DNA of 64,000 nt, from assembly GCA_963732005.1 (NCBI GenBank), contig CAVSXT010000005.1:1054001-1118000 (forward strand), read 5' to 3'. The notes under the pieces were generated by a model. It was not told where the DNA came from, did not search any database, and saw only the letters and a program-made list of their open reading frames with translations. Shown piece by piece: positions 38,624 through 49,498 of this stretch; position 1 is the first letter of the stretch, and every line of letters starts with the position of its first letter. The translations under genes were made by a program, and so were the position numbers. Origin of the DNA: JASLEW01 sp963732005 (GTDB lineage: Bacteria > Acidobacteriota > Thermoanaerobaculia > Multivoradales > UBA5704).

Positions 38624-39968
38624 CGGAGGTGACCGTGTCGAACAGCGGGCTGTGCCGGATCACGCGATAGAACTTGAGCAGTGAAAGGGTAATACGCCCG
38701 GTATCCCCGTTGCTCCATTTGCCATCCTCGACGCTGCCCGGCTCACGAACCTGGCTGCGCATCAGCCATCTCGCGTTCGAGGCCAAAAGCGGCAAGTGGA
38801 CTCGATCGACCCCGAGCAGGGTGTCGAGGGCGACGCAGGTGTTCTCGAGGTCCGACAGCTTGATGTCCGTCCATCCCCAGCCGGGAGTGGTCTCGGTGAA
38901 AATCGGCTTCTCGAGCTCCTCAACCCACTCGACTGCCTGGCCAATCTGCTGCTGGTAGGCGGTCATGTCGAAGCCGAGCCGCTTGCCGACGAGCAGGCCC
39001 TTGATGGCGTCACACGTCTTGGTCAAGTTGCCGCCGGCCTCGGCGAGAGATCGCGGATGCAGCATGACGCTCCAGCTGCCGTCGGTATTCTGGCTGCGGC
39101 CCAGTGCGGCCAGGCCGTTCGCGATCGCATCGAGAAGGTGGTCCGGCACCGGATCATGCGCCGCGGCCAGTGCCTGCAAGGCGAAGCTCGTGGCCCCGAC
39201 GTCGCTCCAGACGCGGATCTCGCTTTGGCACCCAGCACCCCACAGGCAGGCATCCCAGCCGCCATCTACGTTTTGCGCCTCGACCAGCTGCCGCATGCAC
39301 ACTGCGACCAACCGCCGCACCTCCTGCGAGGAATCGGCGCCAATTACCAACAGGCAGCGCAGCACCGCCGAGAACTCGTAGACCGACAGCTTACCTGTAT
39401 CTTGAACATCTTCGACCGACCAATTGGCTCGATGGTCGAGGAGCCAATGGATCCCCCGGCTTGCCGCACTTGATGCAGCATCCTCGGTGAGCCCCTGCTC
39501 CCCGGCACGGTGCAGCGCCATCGCCGCGTAGACCGTCGCCCAAGTGCTGCTGACCTCGGGCCGATAACCCCAGCCTCCGTCTCGATGCTGGCTGTTGAGC
39601 AGACGCCGCACGGCCCTGGTAAGGCTGTCGATCGTCGCGTCCAGGATTTCCTGCGGCTCCCACAGGCCGGTTTGGTGCGCCGCTGCTGCGAGCGCGCGGT
39701 CGTCTTGATCTCGGTTGCCGGTCAGCATCGGGCCGGCGCTTTCGGTCAGCTCCGCCGACAAAGCAGCACGCAGCTTGAAAAACTTTACAAACTGCGAGTA
39801 GGTTTTCTCCGGATCGAGCCTGCTCTGCAAGAGTCCGAGGAAGAACTTCTTGACTTCAGGATCGCGAAGGATTTCCTCCGGACTCGGTCTGGGGCCGAAA
39901 GCGGCGCCCTTCCACTCCTTGGTCCATTGATCCGGCGAGGTGGTCAGGCTTCCCGTCGTCTGGCTCAT
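38610..39968 (-). CDS. terpenoid-cyclase/prenyltransferase-fold repeat protein
   Basis: A 452-residue protein with repeated QW-like motifs typical of the (alpha/alpha)6 toroid of squalene cyclases and related proteins: QHRDGGWGY, QNVDGGWDA, QNTDGSWSV and a fourth diverged copy near GWGWTDI. The squalene-hopene cyclase DxDD catalytic motif is not present, so cyclisation of terpenes is not supported; a binding or structural toroid, or a glycan-related role given the neighbours, is as likely. GAGGAGG precedes the ATG at 39968, and the start overlaps the previous stop by four bases. Confidence 0.72.
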   Translation of the reverse strand: MSQTTGSLTTSPDQWTKEWKGAAFGPRPSPEEILRDPEVKKFFLGLLQSRLDPEKTYSQFVKFFKLRAALSAELTESAGPMLTGNRDQDDRALAAAAHQTGLWEPQEILDATIDSLTRAVRRLLNSQHRDGGWGYRPEVSSTWATVYAAMALHRAGEQGLTEDAASSAASRGIHWLLDHRANWSVEDVQDTGKLSVYEFSAVLRCLLVIGADSSQEVRRLVAVCMRQLVEAQNVDGGWDACLWGAGCQSEIRVWSDVGATSFALQALAAAHDPVPDHLLDAIANGLAALGRSQNTDGSWSVMLHPRSLAEAGGNLTKTCDAIKGLLVGKRLGFDMTAYQQQIGQAVEWVEELEKPIFTETTPGWGWTDIKLSDLENTCVALDTLLGVDRVHLPLLASNARWLMRSQVREPGSVEDGKWSNGDTGRITLSLLKFYRVIRHSPLFDTVTSDAER

Positions 39969-40345
39969 CGGTCAGCCTCCTCATCACGCATTTTTCGGAC
40001 GAGAAAGGCATTTTCTTGCCTGGTCTTAGCAGCGAGGGATGCCCGTAACCAGTTGAGGAATCTTTTCACCTCGTCCTTGTCGTGGCAAACTGGCGGTAGT
40101 GCGAACAGGTCACTGATGGGCGCGATCGAGGCCGGATCCTCTTTACCGTCTAGGGCTGTGAGGATGAGAGGCGCCACTAGCTCGATGGTTTGCGGTACCC
40201 AGCCGTCCATCGGCGGCTCAAGCAGGTCGACGACGATGAACTCAGCCGTCCCAGGATCCTTGACGAAGCTTCCACCCCCAGGGCCTTCGGTCAGAAAGGC
40301 GAACTTGTCTGGTTTGCTGCTTGCAAGGAAGATCTTATGGGCCAT
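39965..40345 (-). CDS. hypothetical 126-residue protein in the alpha-glucan operon
   Basis: No recognised domain. The N-terminal half has short hydrophobic strands (MAHKIFLAS, FAFLTEGPGGG, EFIVVDLLEPP); the C-terminal third is helical and basic (EVKRFLNWLRASLAAKTRQ). One Cys. No signal peptide. It overlaps the debranching gene by 11 bases and the cyclase-fold gene by four, so it is clearly translated as part of the operon. Its absence from known glycogen clusters makes it a marker for this gene set. Confidence 0.68.
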   Translation of the reverse strand: MAHKIFLASSKPDKFAFLTEGPGGGSFVKDPGTAEFIVVDLLEPPMDGWVPQTIELVAPLILTALDGKEDPASIAPISDLFALPPVCHDKDEVKRFLNWLRASLAAKTRQENAFLVRKMRDEEADR

Positions 40346-42653
40346 GGTGATCGGTCCTCACTTCGAATGCCTCGAGGAAAGCGTCGCACCACTGCGACCA
40401 GAACTGGATCGGATTCTTGACTGGCACGGGGTTGCGGCTGGTGGCGGCGCCTGCCGCGGGGTTGTTGCCACAGGGGCGCGAGAAGAGCTCCTGGTTGTAG
40501 AAGATCGCGCCTTCGCTCATCTGGTGGTCGAGAGTGTTGACCAGCAGGTCGCGCACCAGACCGTGCTCTCCCAGCGCGGTGAGCAGGCGGATCAAATACG
40601 GCGTGGAGCGCAGCCAGACGACATCGCTGTGATACTGGCCGTCGTCGTAGTAGATCCGTTCGTCGTCGTTCCTGGCGATGAGGCCGAAGGGCAGCTCCTG
40701 GTCGCCGTAGAGCTGCAGCCTCCTATGCACCAGGAGCGTGCGCTTGGCGCAGCGCCAGATCCGGTCGAGCTCCTGGTGCGTGAACAGGCTGTCGCCGAGA
40801 ATCCCGGCCGCGGTCACCGACGACTCGCACTCGATCGAATCGCCCATCTTGCCTGTCCCATCTACGAGGTTGAACAGGAATCCCCGCTCCTCGTCCCAGA
40901 ACAGAGGCTTGAAGTGGCGTCGCGCCCGCTCCGCGAGTGCCGCTATCCGCTGCAGAGCGTCGGGGTCGCCACCGCCGGCGGTCTCTCCGGCAGCCGCCAG
41001 CCGCCCCATCGTCGCGGCAACTCCTTCCAGCATGCGGATCCACTGGGCGTTGATCTCGGGCAGAAAGAACTCAGGGGAGGCAAGCTGCTCTTCGATCGCG
41101 ACCTGGCTTCCCAGGTGGTCGTAGAGGTCCTTGACAAAGCGTTTCGAGACCCGGTTGGGCAGGCCCTCCAGCCGCCCGCCGGCATAGTCCAGCCACAGGC
41201 AGCGTGTGTCGATCCACGAATGTTGAGGCACGCTGAGCAGCAACCCGCGCTCGGTATCGAGCCGCGGCGGTCCGTCGCGGCGCCGCGCCACGGGGTCGCC
41301 GCCGTTTTTCTCGAAACGGTCGATGGCGCTCAGCGCCCCGGCCACCACGGTGCGGGCGAAATCCAGATCGCTGGTGGCCTCGACGTACGCATTCGCCACC
41401 AGGAAGCAGAGCAGCGTCGCATCCGAGCTGTTGTAGGCGAGATCCTGGTGAGCGAACTCCGGCAGGCGCGCCGGGATGAGGCCCGTTCGTGGATCCTGGT
41501 GGCGGAGAGCGGAGAGCACGATCTCGCGGATGCCCTGCCGCTCTTTGTCCATTCGCATCAGGGTTTTGAAGCTGTTCCAAAGCCCTTCGAACACGTCGCG
41601 GTACCAGGGCGTGCGGAACCAGAAGGCGCCGGCATGGGGGATCTCGACCCAGGTTTGGCCGCTGGCGTCGAGGACCGTTGTCTTGAACTTCTGAAGACCG
41701 GCGATGCGGGCCAGGATGGCGCCGCCAAAGGGCAGCCTCGTGGCAAAGGGGAAAGCCGACTTCAATGCGCGCGGTTGCGCGCCGTCCGCCGATTTCGAAC
41801 GTCGCGCCAGCGTATCGATCTCCGGCCGCGCGGGCCGCGGCGAAGGGGCCAGCCAGGAGGCGAACCGAAGCCGCAGGAGGGTGCGCCGCGGCGGTAGCGG
41901 GATCGCGGCGTCGAAACAGGCGGCGACCTCGTGATGCTCTCCGACGAAACGAGTCTCTCTGCCGCCGTTGGCGCCGATCACCTCTTCGCGAGTGCCGGTG
42001 CCGAGCTTGTAGAGCAGACTCGAGACCGCGGGCGACTCGAAGAGCGTAATCTGCGATGGCGGTAGGTAGAAGGCGAGTTGGCGGTCGAAGCAGGCGACCT
42101 CGACGCAGTGTGGCTCCGGCTGGGAGAGCCGATAGTCGCCGAAGCTCGATCCTGCGTACATGTGGCGGATGTCGAGCAGGGGCTGTACGACGACGGTCAG
42201 GCCGAGATCGGGTGCCGCCTTGCTCGCCGGAAAGAAAATCTCCACGCTGCCGAACGACATGGCCGGCGAGGCCTGCGAGAGCAGCCGATAGGTCACTGCG
42301 AAGGGGACGAGTACCGGCGTGGAAGGGTCTCGAGCAGTCGCCAGGTAGGAGTACGTTGCCCGCCAAGGGGTGACGCTCACGCCCTCGCTGGCCGCCGCCA
42401 GGGACAGATACCGGCCATCCCGGTCGCGCAGGCCGATGGCGATGGAATCGATGAACTTCCAATGCTCGCCGCCGTGGTTCGCCAGGAACCCTTCGTAGGC
42501 GTAGTCTCGATTCGGCGCGATGAGAGCCTTGCCGTGGAGCTCGAAGGCCGCGGAGTAGACGGACTGCACCCACTCGGCCGAGGGGGTCATGAGCACCGTC
42601 CGGCAGGTACGCGCGAACCCCCAGTCCGGAGCCTCCATTGGGGGTATCTTCAT
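40335..42653 (-). CDS. glycogen debranching enzyme-like (amylo-alpha-1,6-glucosidase family)
   Basis: A 772-residue protein. The N-terminal half is a beta-rich domain like the central-domain of bacterial debranching enzymes, and the C-terminal half is an (alpha/alpha)6 glycoside hydrolase catalytic domain (WFRTPWYRDVFEGLWNSFKTLM, AYNSSDATLLCFLVANAY, ECESSVTAAGILGD). Family assignment is by overall pattern; catalytic acids are not pinned down. The ATG at 42653 was chosen because a TTG at 42734 lies upstream of a TATAAT box and would not be in the transcript. First gene of the operon. Confidence 0.82.
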   Translation of the reverse strand: MKIPPMEAPDWGFARTCRTVLMTPSAEWVQSVYSAAFELHGKALIAPNRDYAYEGFLANHGGEHWKFIDSIAIGLRDRDGRYLSLAAASEGVSVTPWRATYSYLATARDPSTPVLVPFAVTYRLLSQASPAMSFGSVEIFFPASKAAPDLGLTVVVQPLLDIRHMYAGSSFGDYRLSQPEPHCVEVACFDRQLAFYLPPSQITLFESPAVSSLLYKLGTGTREEVIGANGGRETRFVGEHHEVAACFDAAIPLPPRRTLLRLRFASWLAPSPRPARPEIDTLARRSKSADGAQPRALKSAFPFATRLPFGGAILARIAGLQKFKTTVLDASGQTWVEIPHAGAFWFRTPWYRDVFEGLWNSFKTLMRMDKERQGIREIVLSALRHQDPRTGLIPARLPEFAHQDLAYNSSDATLLCFLVANAYVEATSDLDFARTVVAGALSAIDRFEKNGGDPVARRRDGPPRLDTERGLLLSVPQHSWIDTRCLWLDYAGGRLEGLPNRVSKRFVKDLYDHLGSQVAIEEQLASPEFFLPEINAQWIRMLEGVAATMGRLAAAGETAGGGDPDALQRIAALAERARRHFKPLFWDEERGFLFNLVDGTGKMGDSIECESSVTAAGILGDSLFTHQELDRIWRCAKRTLLVHRRLQLYGDQELPFGLIARNDDERIYYDDGQYHSDVVWLRSTPYLIRLLTALGEHGLVRDLLVNTLDHQMSEGAIFYNQELFSRPCGNNPAAGAATSRNPVPVKNPIQFWSQWCDAFLEAFEVRTDHHGP

Positions 42654-42717
42654 GCAAAGTCCGCTCGGCTCCTGCAGGTTGGCCTCCGCCGACGCACAAG
42701 TTCCTCGATAATTCTCA

Positions 42718-42726
42718 ATTATACCA
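42718..42726 (-). promoter_or_regulatory. extended -10 promoter of the alpha-glucan operon
   Basis: On the minus strand the sequence reads TGGTATAAT: a perfect TATAAT (42718-42723) with the TGn extension. No good -35 box lies 16-18 bases upstream, consistent with an extended -10 promoter. Transcription would begin near 42711, about 58 bases before the ATG at 42653. The 245-base gap 42654-42898 holds nothing else that I recognise. Confidence 0.65.
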
Positions 42727-42898
42727 CTGACCAAGCAAGGTGCGCCGGGAGGGCAGGTGGGACCCCGGCCTGAATGCCATCATGGAGATACGAAGGATTT
42801 GGCGCTCGCATCCTCGGCCGAAGAATCGAGGACGAAGCACCTCCGCCACCGAGGAGCCATCGCTCCTTCGGCGGGCTGCAGCGAGGCTGGGAACAGGG

Positions 42899-44662
<1,764 letters not shown>

Positions 44663-44808
44663 GCCGTCTCCCGGGGGCTGCGCCTGCGCCCCGCCTCGTA
44701 TCCTGCGCCCGGTGCCCCCGCCCGGGGTTGCCGCGAATCTCAGATACCGCTGACAGAGCAGTCTAGCAGCGGCCGGGAAAGGGGGTCAACGCCAAGAGGC
44801 ATCGCCAC

Positions 44809-45948
44809 TTATCGCGAATTTCCCAGCAGGGCGGCGGCGCGCGCGGCGAGGCGCTCGGGCGGCACCTCGAGCAGGCAGGCCTTGGCCTCGGCGAAGCGGC
44901 GGTAGCAGAAGCTGCACGGCAGCCGGCGGCAGATGGCGCGCTCCGGCGCCCCATAGGGACCGTGCCGTTCGGGATCGGTGGGGCCCATGACCATCAGCAC
45001 CGGCGTGCCCAGGGCGTGCGCCAGGTGGGTCGGGCCGCTGTCGCCGCCCAGCATCAGCGCCGCCCCGCGCGCCAGGGCGGCGAGCGCCGGCAGGTCGGGG
45101 GCGGCGACCGGCTCGGCGGCCTCCTGGCCGGCGGCGCCGGCGGCGCCGGCAGGGCTCGCGGGGCCGCCGCCGGCGGCGGCCACCACCGCCGCCGCCAGGG
45201 CCTCGCCGCCCGGGCCCACCGCGACGCGGGTGCGCACGCCGGTGGCGGCGTGCAGGCGCCGCGCCGCCTCGCCCCACCAGGCCGGCGGGTAGGCCTTGTT
45301 GCCCCAGCCGGCGCCGGGGTGGAGCAGCGCGTAGGGCGGCCCGGCGGCGGGCTGGCGGGCCGCCTCCGCGGCGGCGCCCTTCTGGGCGGTGGCCGAGCCG
45401 GCAGCCGTCCCGAGCGGCGTTCGGAACAGCTTGTCGCCGCCGAAATCGGCCGGCTCGCGCGGCAAACCGAGCGCGTCGAGCAGCGACAGGGCGCGGTCCA
45501 CCGCGTGCGTGCCGGCTGCCGGCAGGCGCTCGGACAGCCAGAGGGCGCTGGACGGCTCGCGGCGCCAGGCGCGGGCATGGCCGATGCGGCGCGGCGCCAG
45601 CGACAGCGCGGCGATGACGCCCGCCTTGTGGTTGCCCATCAGGTCGAGCACCACCTGCGGCGCGAAGCGGTCCAGGGCGGCGAGGAAGGCGGCGATCTCG
45701 GCGAGGCTGCGCGGCGCCAGCGGCTGCCGGCCCCAGCGGCGCAGGCGGACGACGATCAGCTGGTCGAGGTCGGGATGGCCGGCGAGCAGCGGCGCGAACG
45801 GTTCTTCGACCACCCAGCCGAGGCGGGCGCCGGGCAGGTGGCGCCGCAGGGCGCCGAGCACCGGCAGCGCGTGCACCACGTCGCCGAGGCTGCTGGTGCG
45901 CAGCAGCAGGATGCGCGGGCGCTCGGGGAGGGGCTCGGGACCGCTCAT
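44809..45948 (-). CDS. glycosyltransferase family 9 (heptosyltransferase-like)
   Basis: Transfers heptose (or a related sugar) to the lipid A-Kdo core from ADP-heptose. The 379-residue product begins RILLLRTSSLGDVVHALPVL, the GT9 start, and contains LLHPGAGWGNKAYPPAWW and MLGGDSGPTHLAHALGTPVLMVMGPTDP, both GT9 signatures. WaaC and WaaF cannot be separated by eye. Its start overlaps the rfaE2 stop (ATGA). An Ala/Gly-rich insert lies near residues 255-285. Confidence 0.88.
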   Translation of the reverse strand: MSGPEPLPERPRILLLRTSSLGDVVHALPVLGALRRHLPGARLGWVVEEPFAPLLAGHPDLDQLIVVRLRRWGRQPLAPRSLAEIAAFLAALDRFAPQVVLDLMGNHKAGVIAALSLAPRRIGHARAWRREPSSALWLSERLPAAGTHAVDRALSLLDALGLPREPADFGGDKLFRTPLGTAAGSATAQKGAAAEAARQPAAGPPYALLHPGAGWGNKAYPPAWWGEAARRLHAATGVRTRVAVGPGGEALAAAVVAAAGGGPASPAGAAGAAGQEAAEPVAAPDLPALAALARGAALMLGGDSGPTHLAHALGTPVLMVMGPTDPERHGPYGAPERAICRRLPCSFCYRRFAEAKACLLEVPPERLAARAAALLGNSR

Positions 45949-46430
45949 GGGCCGGCCGGCAGGCGCCGGATGCGGCCGATGAGGTCGCTGGTGGCGTGAT
46001 TCTTGGGATCGCCGACCAGGGCGGTGCGCCCGCCATAGGCGCGCACCACCTCGTACTCGGGGACGGCCTCCGGCGAACCGTAGTCCGGGCCCTTGCAGTG
46101 CACGTCCGGACGCAGCCGCGCCAGCAGCCCGGCGGGCGAGTCCTCCTCGAAGACCACGACGAAGTCGACGGGCTCGAGGGCGGCCACCAGCTCGGCGCGC
46201 TCGGCGGCCGGCACCAGAGGGCGTCCCGGGCCCTTGAGGCGCGCCACTGAGGCGTCGCCGTTGACCGCCGCCACCAGCACGTCGGCCTCGGCCTTGGCCG
46301 CCCGCAGGTAGCGCAGGTGGCCGACGTGCAGGAGGTCGAAATGGCCGTTGGCAAAGGCGATCCGGCGGCCGGCGGCGGTCAGCTCGGCCAGCCGCGCGGC
46401 GAGCTGTGGCGGGGTCAGGACGGCGCCCAT
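45945..46430 (-). CDS. rfaE2: D-glycero-beta-D-manno-heptose 1-phosphate adenylyltransferase (RfaE2)
   Basis: Makes ADP-heptose precursor from heptose 1-phosphate and ATP. The 161-residue nucleotidyltransferase has FANGHFDLLHVGHLRYL and the later VGDPKNHATSDLIGRI; HxGH is intact. In E. coli this is the C-terminal half of HldE; here it is a separate gene. It overlaps the kinase gene by 16 bases. Confidence 0.93.
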   Translation of the reverse strand: MGAVLTPPQLAARLAELTAAGRRIAFANGHFDLLHVGHLRYLRAAKAEADVLVAAVNGDASVARLKGPGRPLVPAAERAELVAALEPVDFVVVFEEDSPAGLLARLRPDVHCKGPDYGSPEAVPEYEVVRAYGGRTALVGDPKNHATSDLIGRIRRLPAGP

Positions 46431-47464
46431 CGCAGCTCCTCGAGCGGCCGCCGGTCGGCGCGGACGGCCTGGCGCAGCTCGTCGGCGGTGAGGGTCGCGG
46501 TGCCGGCCTTCATCACCACCACTCCGGCCGCATGGTTCGAGAGCAGCGCCGCCTCGAGCGGGCTGGCGCCGGCGGCCAGGGCGAGGGCGAAGGCGCCGAT
46601 GACCGTGTCGCCGGCGCCGGTGACGTCGGCCACCTGGTCCGTGCCCGAAACCCGCAGGTGCACCGTCGAGCCGGCCTGGAAGAGGCTCATGCCGCGGCTG
46701 CCGCGGGTGACCAGCAGGAAGCGGGTGGCGAGCCGGTCGAGCAGGCCGCGGCCGCCGCGCTCCAGCAGGTCGAGGTGGTCGCCGACGCGCGTCCCCAGCA
46801 GCGCCTCGGTCTCCTCCTCGTTGGGGGTGGCACCGTCGAGGCCGGCGAAGGCCGCCAGCCGGTAGCGGCTGTCGCCCACCACCACCCCCGCCGGCGCCAG
46901 CGCGGCGCGCAGCGGCGCCAGCAGAGCCGGCTCGACGGCGCCGTAGCCGTAGTCGGAGACGATGGCGACGCGCGCCTCGCCGCGCCAGCCGGCGAGCACG
47001 GCGGCGAAGCGCCGGCGCTCCTCGTCGGCGAGCTCGAGCGTGTCCTCGACGTCGTAGCGCACGATCTGCTGCTTGACCTGGTGGCGGCCGCCGCCCAGGA
47101 TGCGCACCTTGGTCGGGGTGCGGAAGCCGGGTCGCACCAGCAGGCCGGCGGTGGGTACCCCGAGGGCGGCGAGCGCCTCGCGCAGCCGCTCGCCGTGGGC
47201 GTCGTCACCGGTCACCCCGAGCGGCAGCGGCCGGCCGCCGAGCGCCGCGACGTTGGCCACGGCGTTGGCGCCGCCCCCGGGGGTCAGCCGCTCGCCCTCG
47301 AAGCTCAGGATCAGCACCGGCGCTTCGCGGCTGATGCGCTTGGGCGCGCCGGTGATGAACACGTCGGCCACCAGGTCCACCAGCATCAGCACCGGCTGGC
47401 CGGCCATGGCGTCGACCACCGCCAGCAGCCGGTCGGCCGTTGGAAGTATTTCCTTCTCAGACAT
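46415..47464 (-). CDS. rfaE1: D-glycero-beta-D-manno-heptose-7-phosphate kinase (RfaE1)
   Basis: Phosphorylates heptose 7-phosphate to the 1,7-bisphosphate. The 349-residue PfkB/ribokinase-fold product contains ERLTPGGGANAVANVAALGG, RYDVEDT and the catalytic DVTGAGDTVIGAFALAL. Start ATG at 47464 (MSEKEI). Gene order kinase-adenylyltransferase-GT9, each overlapping the next, forms a heptose incorporation operon. No phosphatase (gmhB) is visible. Confidence 0.93.
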   Translation of the reverse strand: MSEKEILPTADRLLAVVDAMAGQPVLMLVDLVADVFITGAPKRISREAPVLILSFEGERLTPGGGANAVANVAALGGRPLPLGVTGDDAHGERLREALAALGVPTAGLLVRPGFRTPTKVRILGGGRHQVKQQIVRYDVEDTLELADEERRRFAAVLAGWRGEARVAIVSDYGYGAVEPALLAPLRAALAPAGVVVGDSRYRLAAFAGLDGATPNEEETEALLGTRVGDHLDLLERGGRGLLDRLATRFLLVTRGSRGMSLFQAGSTVHLRVSGTDQVADVTGAGDTVIGAFALALAAGASPLEAALLSNHAAGVVVMKAGTATLTADELRQAVRADRRPLEELRWAPS

Positions 47465-47695
47465 TTGCGGAGCGGAATTGTAGCAGGCTCCGCGGGGACG
47501 CCTCCTTGGAGCCGGGCTTTGACGCAGTGCCAATGTGGCACCTCGGCAACGGCTTTGGCGCGTGGGGGCCCGTGGCCGCCCTTGGCCGCCCTGCGGACCG
47601 GCGGCGGCACCCTTCTTGCTGCTTGGCGGAGCGGCGATGCGGGCGGTGCCCGCGCGGGCGTTCCTGCGCCGCGCCTCGCCGCCGGAAGGAGCCGC

Positions 47696-48757
47696 ATGAT
47701 CGAAGCCCATGACTTGAGCCGCCGGTTCGGCGATTTCACCGCCGTCGACGGCGTCTCCTTCCGCGCCGCGGATCACGAGATCCTCGGCATGCTGGGGCCC
47801 AACGGCGCCGGCAAGACGACCACCATCCGCATGATCACCGGCTTCCTGCCGCCCACCGCCGGTCGGGTGACGGTCGCTGGACACGACCTGTTCGAATCGC
47901 CCACCGAGGTGCGACGCCACCTGGGCTACCTGCCCGAGAACGTCGCGCTCTACCCCGAGATGCGGGTCGAGGAGTACCTGGGCTACCGCGCCCATCTCGA
48001 GGGTCTGGCCGGTGGCGAGGTCCGCACCGCGGTCGGCGAGGCGGTCGAGCGCTGCCTGCTCGTCGAGGTCCGCCACCAGATCATCGGCACCCTCTCGAAG
48101 GGCTTCCGCCAGCGGGTGGGGCTCGCCACCGCCATCCTCCACCGCCCCGGCGTCCTGGTGCTCGACGAGCCCACCGTCGGCCTCGACCCCAAGCAGATCA
48201 TCTCCATCCGCGAGCTGATCCGCGAGCTGGGGCGCGAGCGCACGCTGCTGCTGTCCACCCACATCCTGCCCGAGGTGGAGCTGCTCTGCGACCGCGTGAT
48301 CATCATCGACCGCGGCCGCATCGCCGCCGAGGGCACGCCGGAGAGCCTCCGCCAGTCCTGGGTCGGCAATCCCGGGCTGCGGGTGACGCTCAAGGACGCG
48401 CCGCCGGCGGCGCCCGCCGCCCTCGAACTGCTGGCGGGCGTGGTCGCGGTGCGCGCCGGCGCCGGCGGCGCCGGCAGCTTCCTGCTGGAGTGCGACCGCG
48501 CCGCCGATCCCCGCGAGCAGGTCTTCCGCGCCGCCGTCGAACATGGCTGGGTGCTGCTGGAGCTGGCGCTCGAACGGCCGTCGCTCGAGGACGTCTTCGT
48601 GCGCCTGACCACTCGCGAGCATGCCGGCGAAGCCGATGGCGGCCCGGCGCCGCCGGCGGCCCCGGATGCGCATGGCGCCAACCCTGCCGATACCGCCAAA
48701 CCCGGCACCCCCCCCAATACCGCGGCGGAGCGGCCGGACCAGGAGGTGCCGTCGTGA
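47696..48757 (+). CDS. ABC transporter ATP-binding protein (GldA-like)
   Basis: ATPase subunit of an ABC-2 type exporter. The 353-residue product has MLGPNGAGKTTTIRM (Walker A), TLSKGFRQRVGLATAILHRPGVLVLDEPTVGLDP (signature and Walker B, signature reads LSKGFRQRVG) and STHILPEVELLCDRV. After residue 235 comes the C-terminal regulatory part seen in GldA/CcmA-type ATPases, then a Pro/Ala/Asp tail. GGAAGGAG precedes the ATG at 47696. First gene of a four-gene module; the stop overlaps the permease start as GTGA. Confidence 0.92.
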   Translation: MIEAHDLSRRFGDFTAVDGVSFRAADHEILGMLGPNGAGKTTTIRMITGFLPPTAGRVTVAGHDLFESPTEVRRHLGYLPENVALYPEMRVEEYLGYRAHLEGLAGGEVRTAVGEAVERCLLVEVRHQIIGTLSKGFRQRVGLATAILHRPGVLVLDEPTVGLDPKQIISIRELIRELGRERTLLLSTHILPEVELLCDRVIIIDRGRIAAEGTPESLRQSWVGNPGLRVTLKDAPPAAPAALELLAGVVAVRAGAGGAGSFLLECDRAADPREQVFRAAVEHGWVLLELALERPSLEDVFVRLTTREHAGEADGGPAPPAAPDAHGANPADTAKPGTPPNTAAERPDQEVPS

Positions 48758-49494
48758 GGGCCCTGAACGCCACCTTCCAGCGCGAACTCCGCGCCTACTT
48801 CGTGTCGCCGCTCGCCTACCTGGTGATGACCTTCTTCCTGGTATACAACGGCTTCACCTTCGGGGCGGTCATCAGCTACCTCAACGATCCGCGCGCGCCG
48901 GGCACCGACCGGCCGATGGACAGCATCTTCCAGGGCTTCTTCTTCTGGGTGCTGCTGCTGTTCCTGGCCACGGTGCTGACCATGCGGCTGATCTCGGAGG
49001 AGCTGCGCAGCGGCTCGATCGAGGTGCTGATGACGGCGCCGATCACCGAGGCCCAGGTGGTGGTCGGCAAATACCTGGCGGCGCTCACCTTCTACTGCGC
49101 GCTGTGGGCGCCGACGGTGGCCTACTGCCTGATCATCTCGCATTACAGCCGCGTCGATTGGGGACCGATCGCCGGCGGCTACTTCGGCATCTTCTGCCTG
49201 GGCGCCTTCTTCCTCTCGATCGGGGTGCTGTTCTCGGCGCTCACCCGCAGCCAGCTGCTCGCCGCGATCATGACCTTCGCGGTGCTGGCGATCCTGTTCG
49301 TGGTCGGGCTGCTCGAGAACCTGTTCAACAACGAGGTGGCCAAGCAGACCCTGGGCTACGTCGACCTGTACGGCCACATGGAGGAGTTCCACAAGGGCAT
49401 CGTGGACAGCCGCCACCTGATCTATTACGCGTCGGCGATCTGCTTCTTCCTCTTCCTCGCCAGCCGGGCGCTCGCGGACCGCAAGTGGAGGTGA
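48754..49494 (+). CDS. ABC-2 type permease (GldF-like)
   Basis: A 246-residue membrane protein with about six hydrophobic segments, starting VRALNATFQRELRAYFVSPLAYLVM. The segment RLISEELRSGSIEVLMTAPITEAQVVVGKYLAAL is typical of ABC-2/GldF permeases. GTG start at 48754 overlaps the ATPase stop. In Bacteroidota GldA, GldF and GldG are involved in gliding; outside that phylum such modules are uncharacterised. Confidence 0.88.
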   Translation: MRALNATFQRELRAYFVSPLAYLVMTFFLVYNGFTFGAVISYLNDPRAPGTDRPMDSIFQGFFFWVLLLFLATVLTMRLISEELRSGSIEVLMTAPITEAQVVVGKYLAALTFYCALWAPTVAYCLIISHYSRVDWGPIAGGYFGIFCLGAFFLSIGVLFSALTRSQLLAAIMTFAVLAILFVVGLLENLFNNEVAKQTLGYVDLYGHMEEFHKGIVDSRHLIYYASAICFFLFLASRALADRKWR

Positions 49495-49498
49495 CCGC

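Noticed and set aside
42654..42734. TTG start at 42734 for the debranching enzyme gene
   Set aside because: A TATAAT with TGn extension lies between it and the gene, placing the TTG upstream of the likely transcript start.
47536..47550. TGGCAC as a sigma-54 -24 element, since the window encodes a sigma-54 activator
   Set aside because: The base pair expected at -12 (GC ten bases after the GG) is absent; the same failure applies to TTGGCAC near 61720 on the minus strand.
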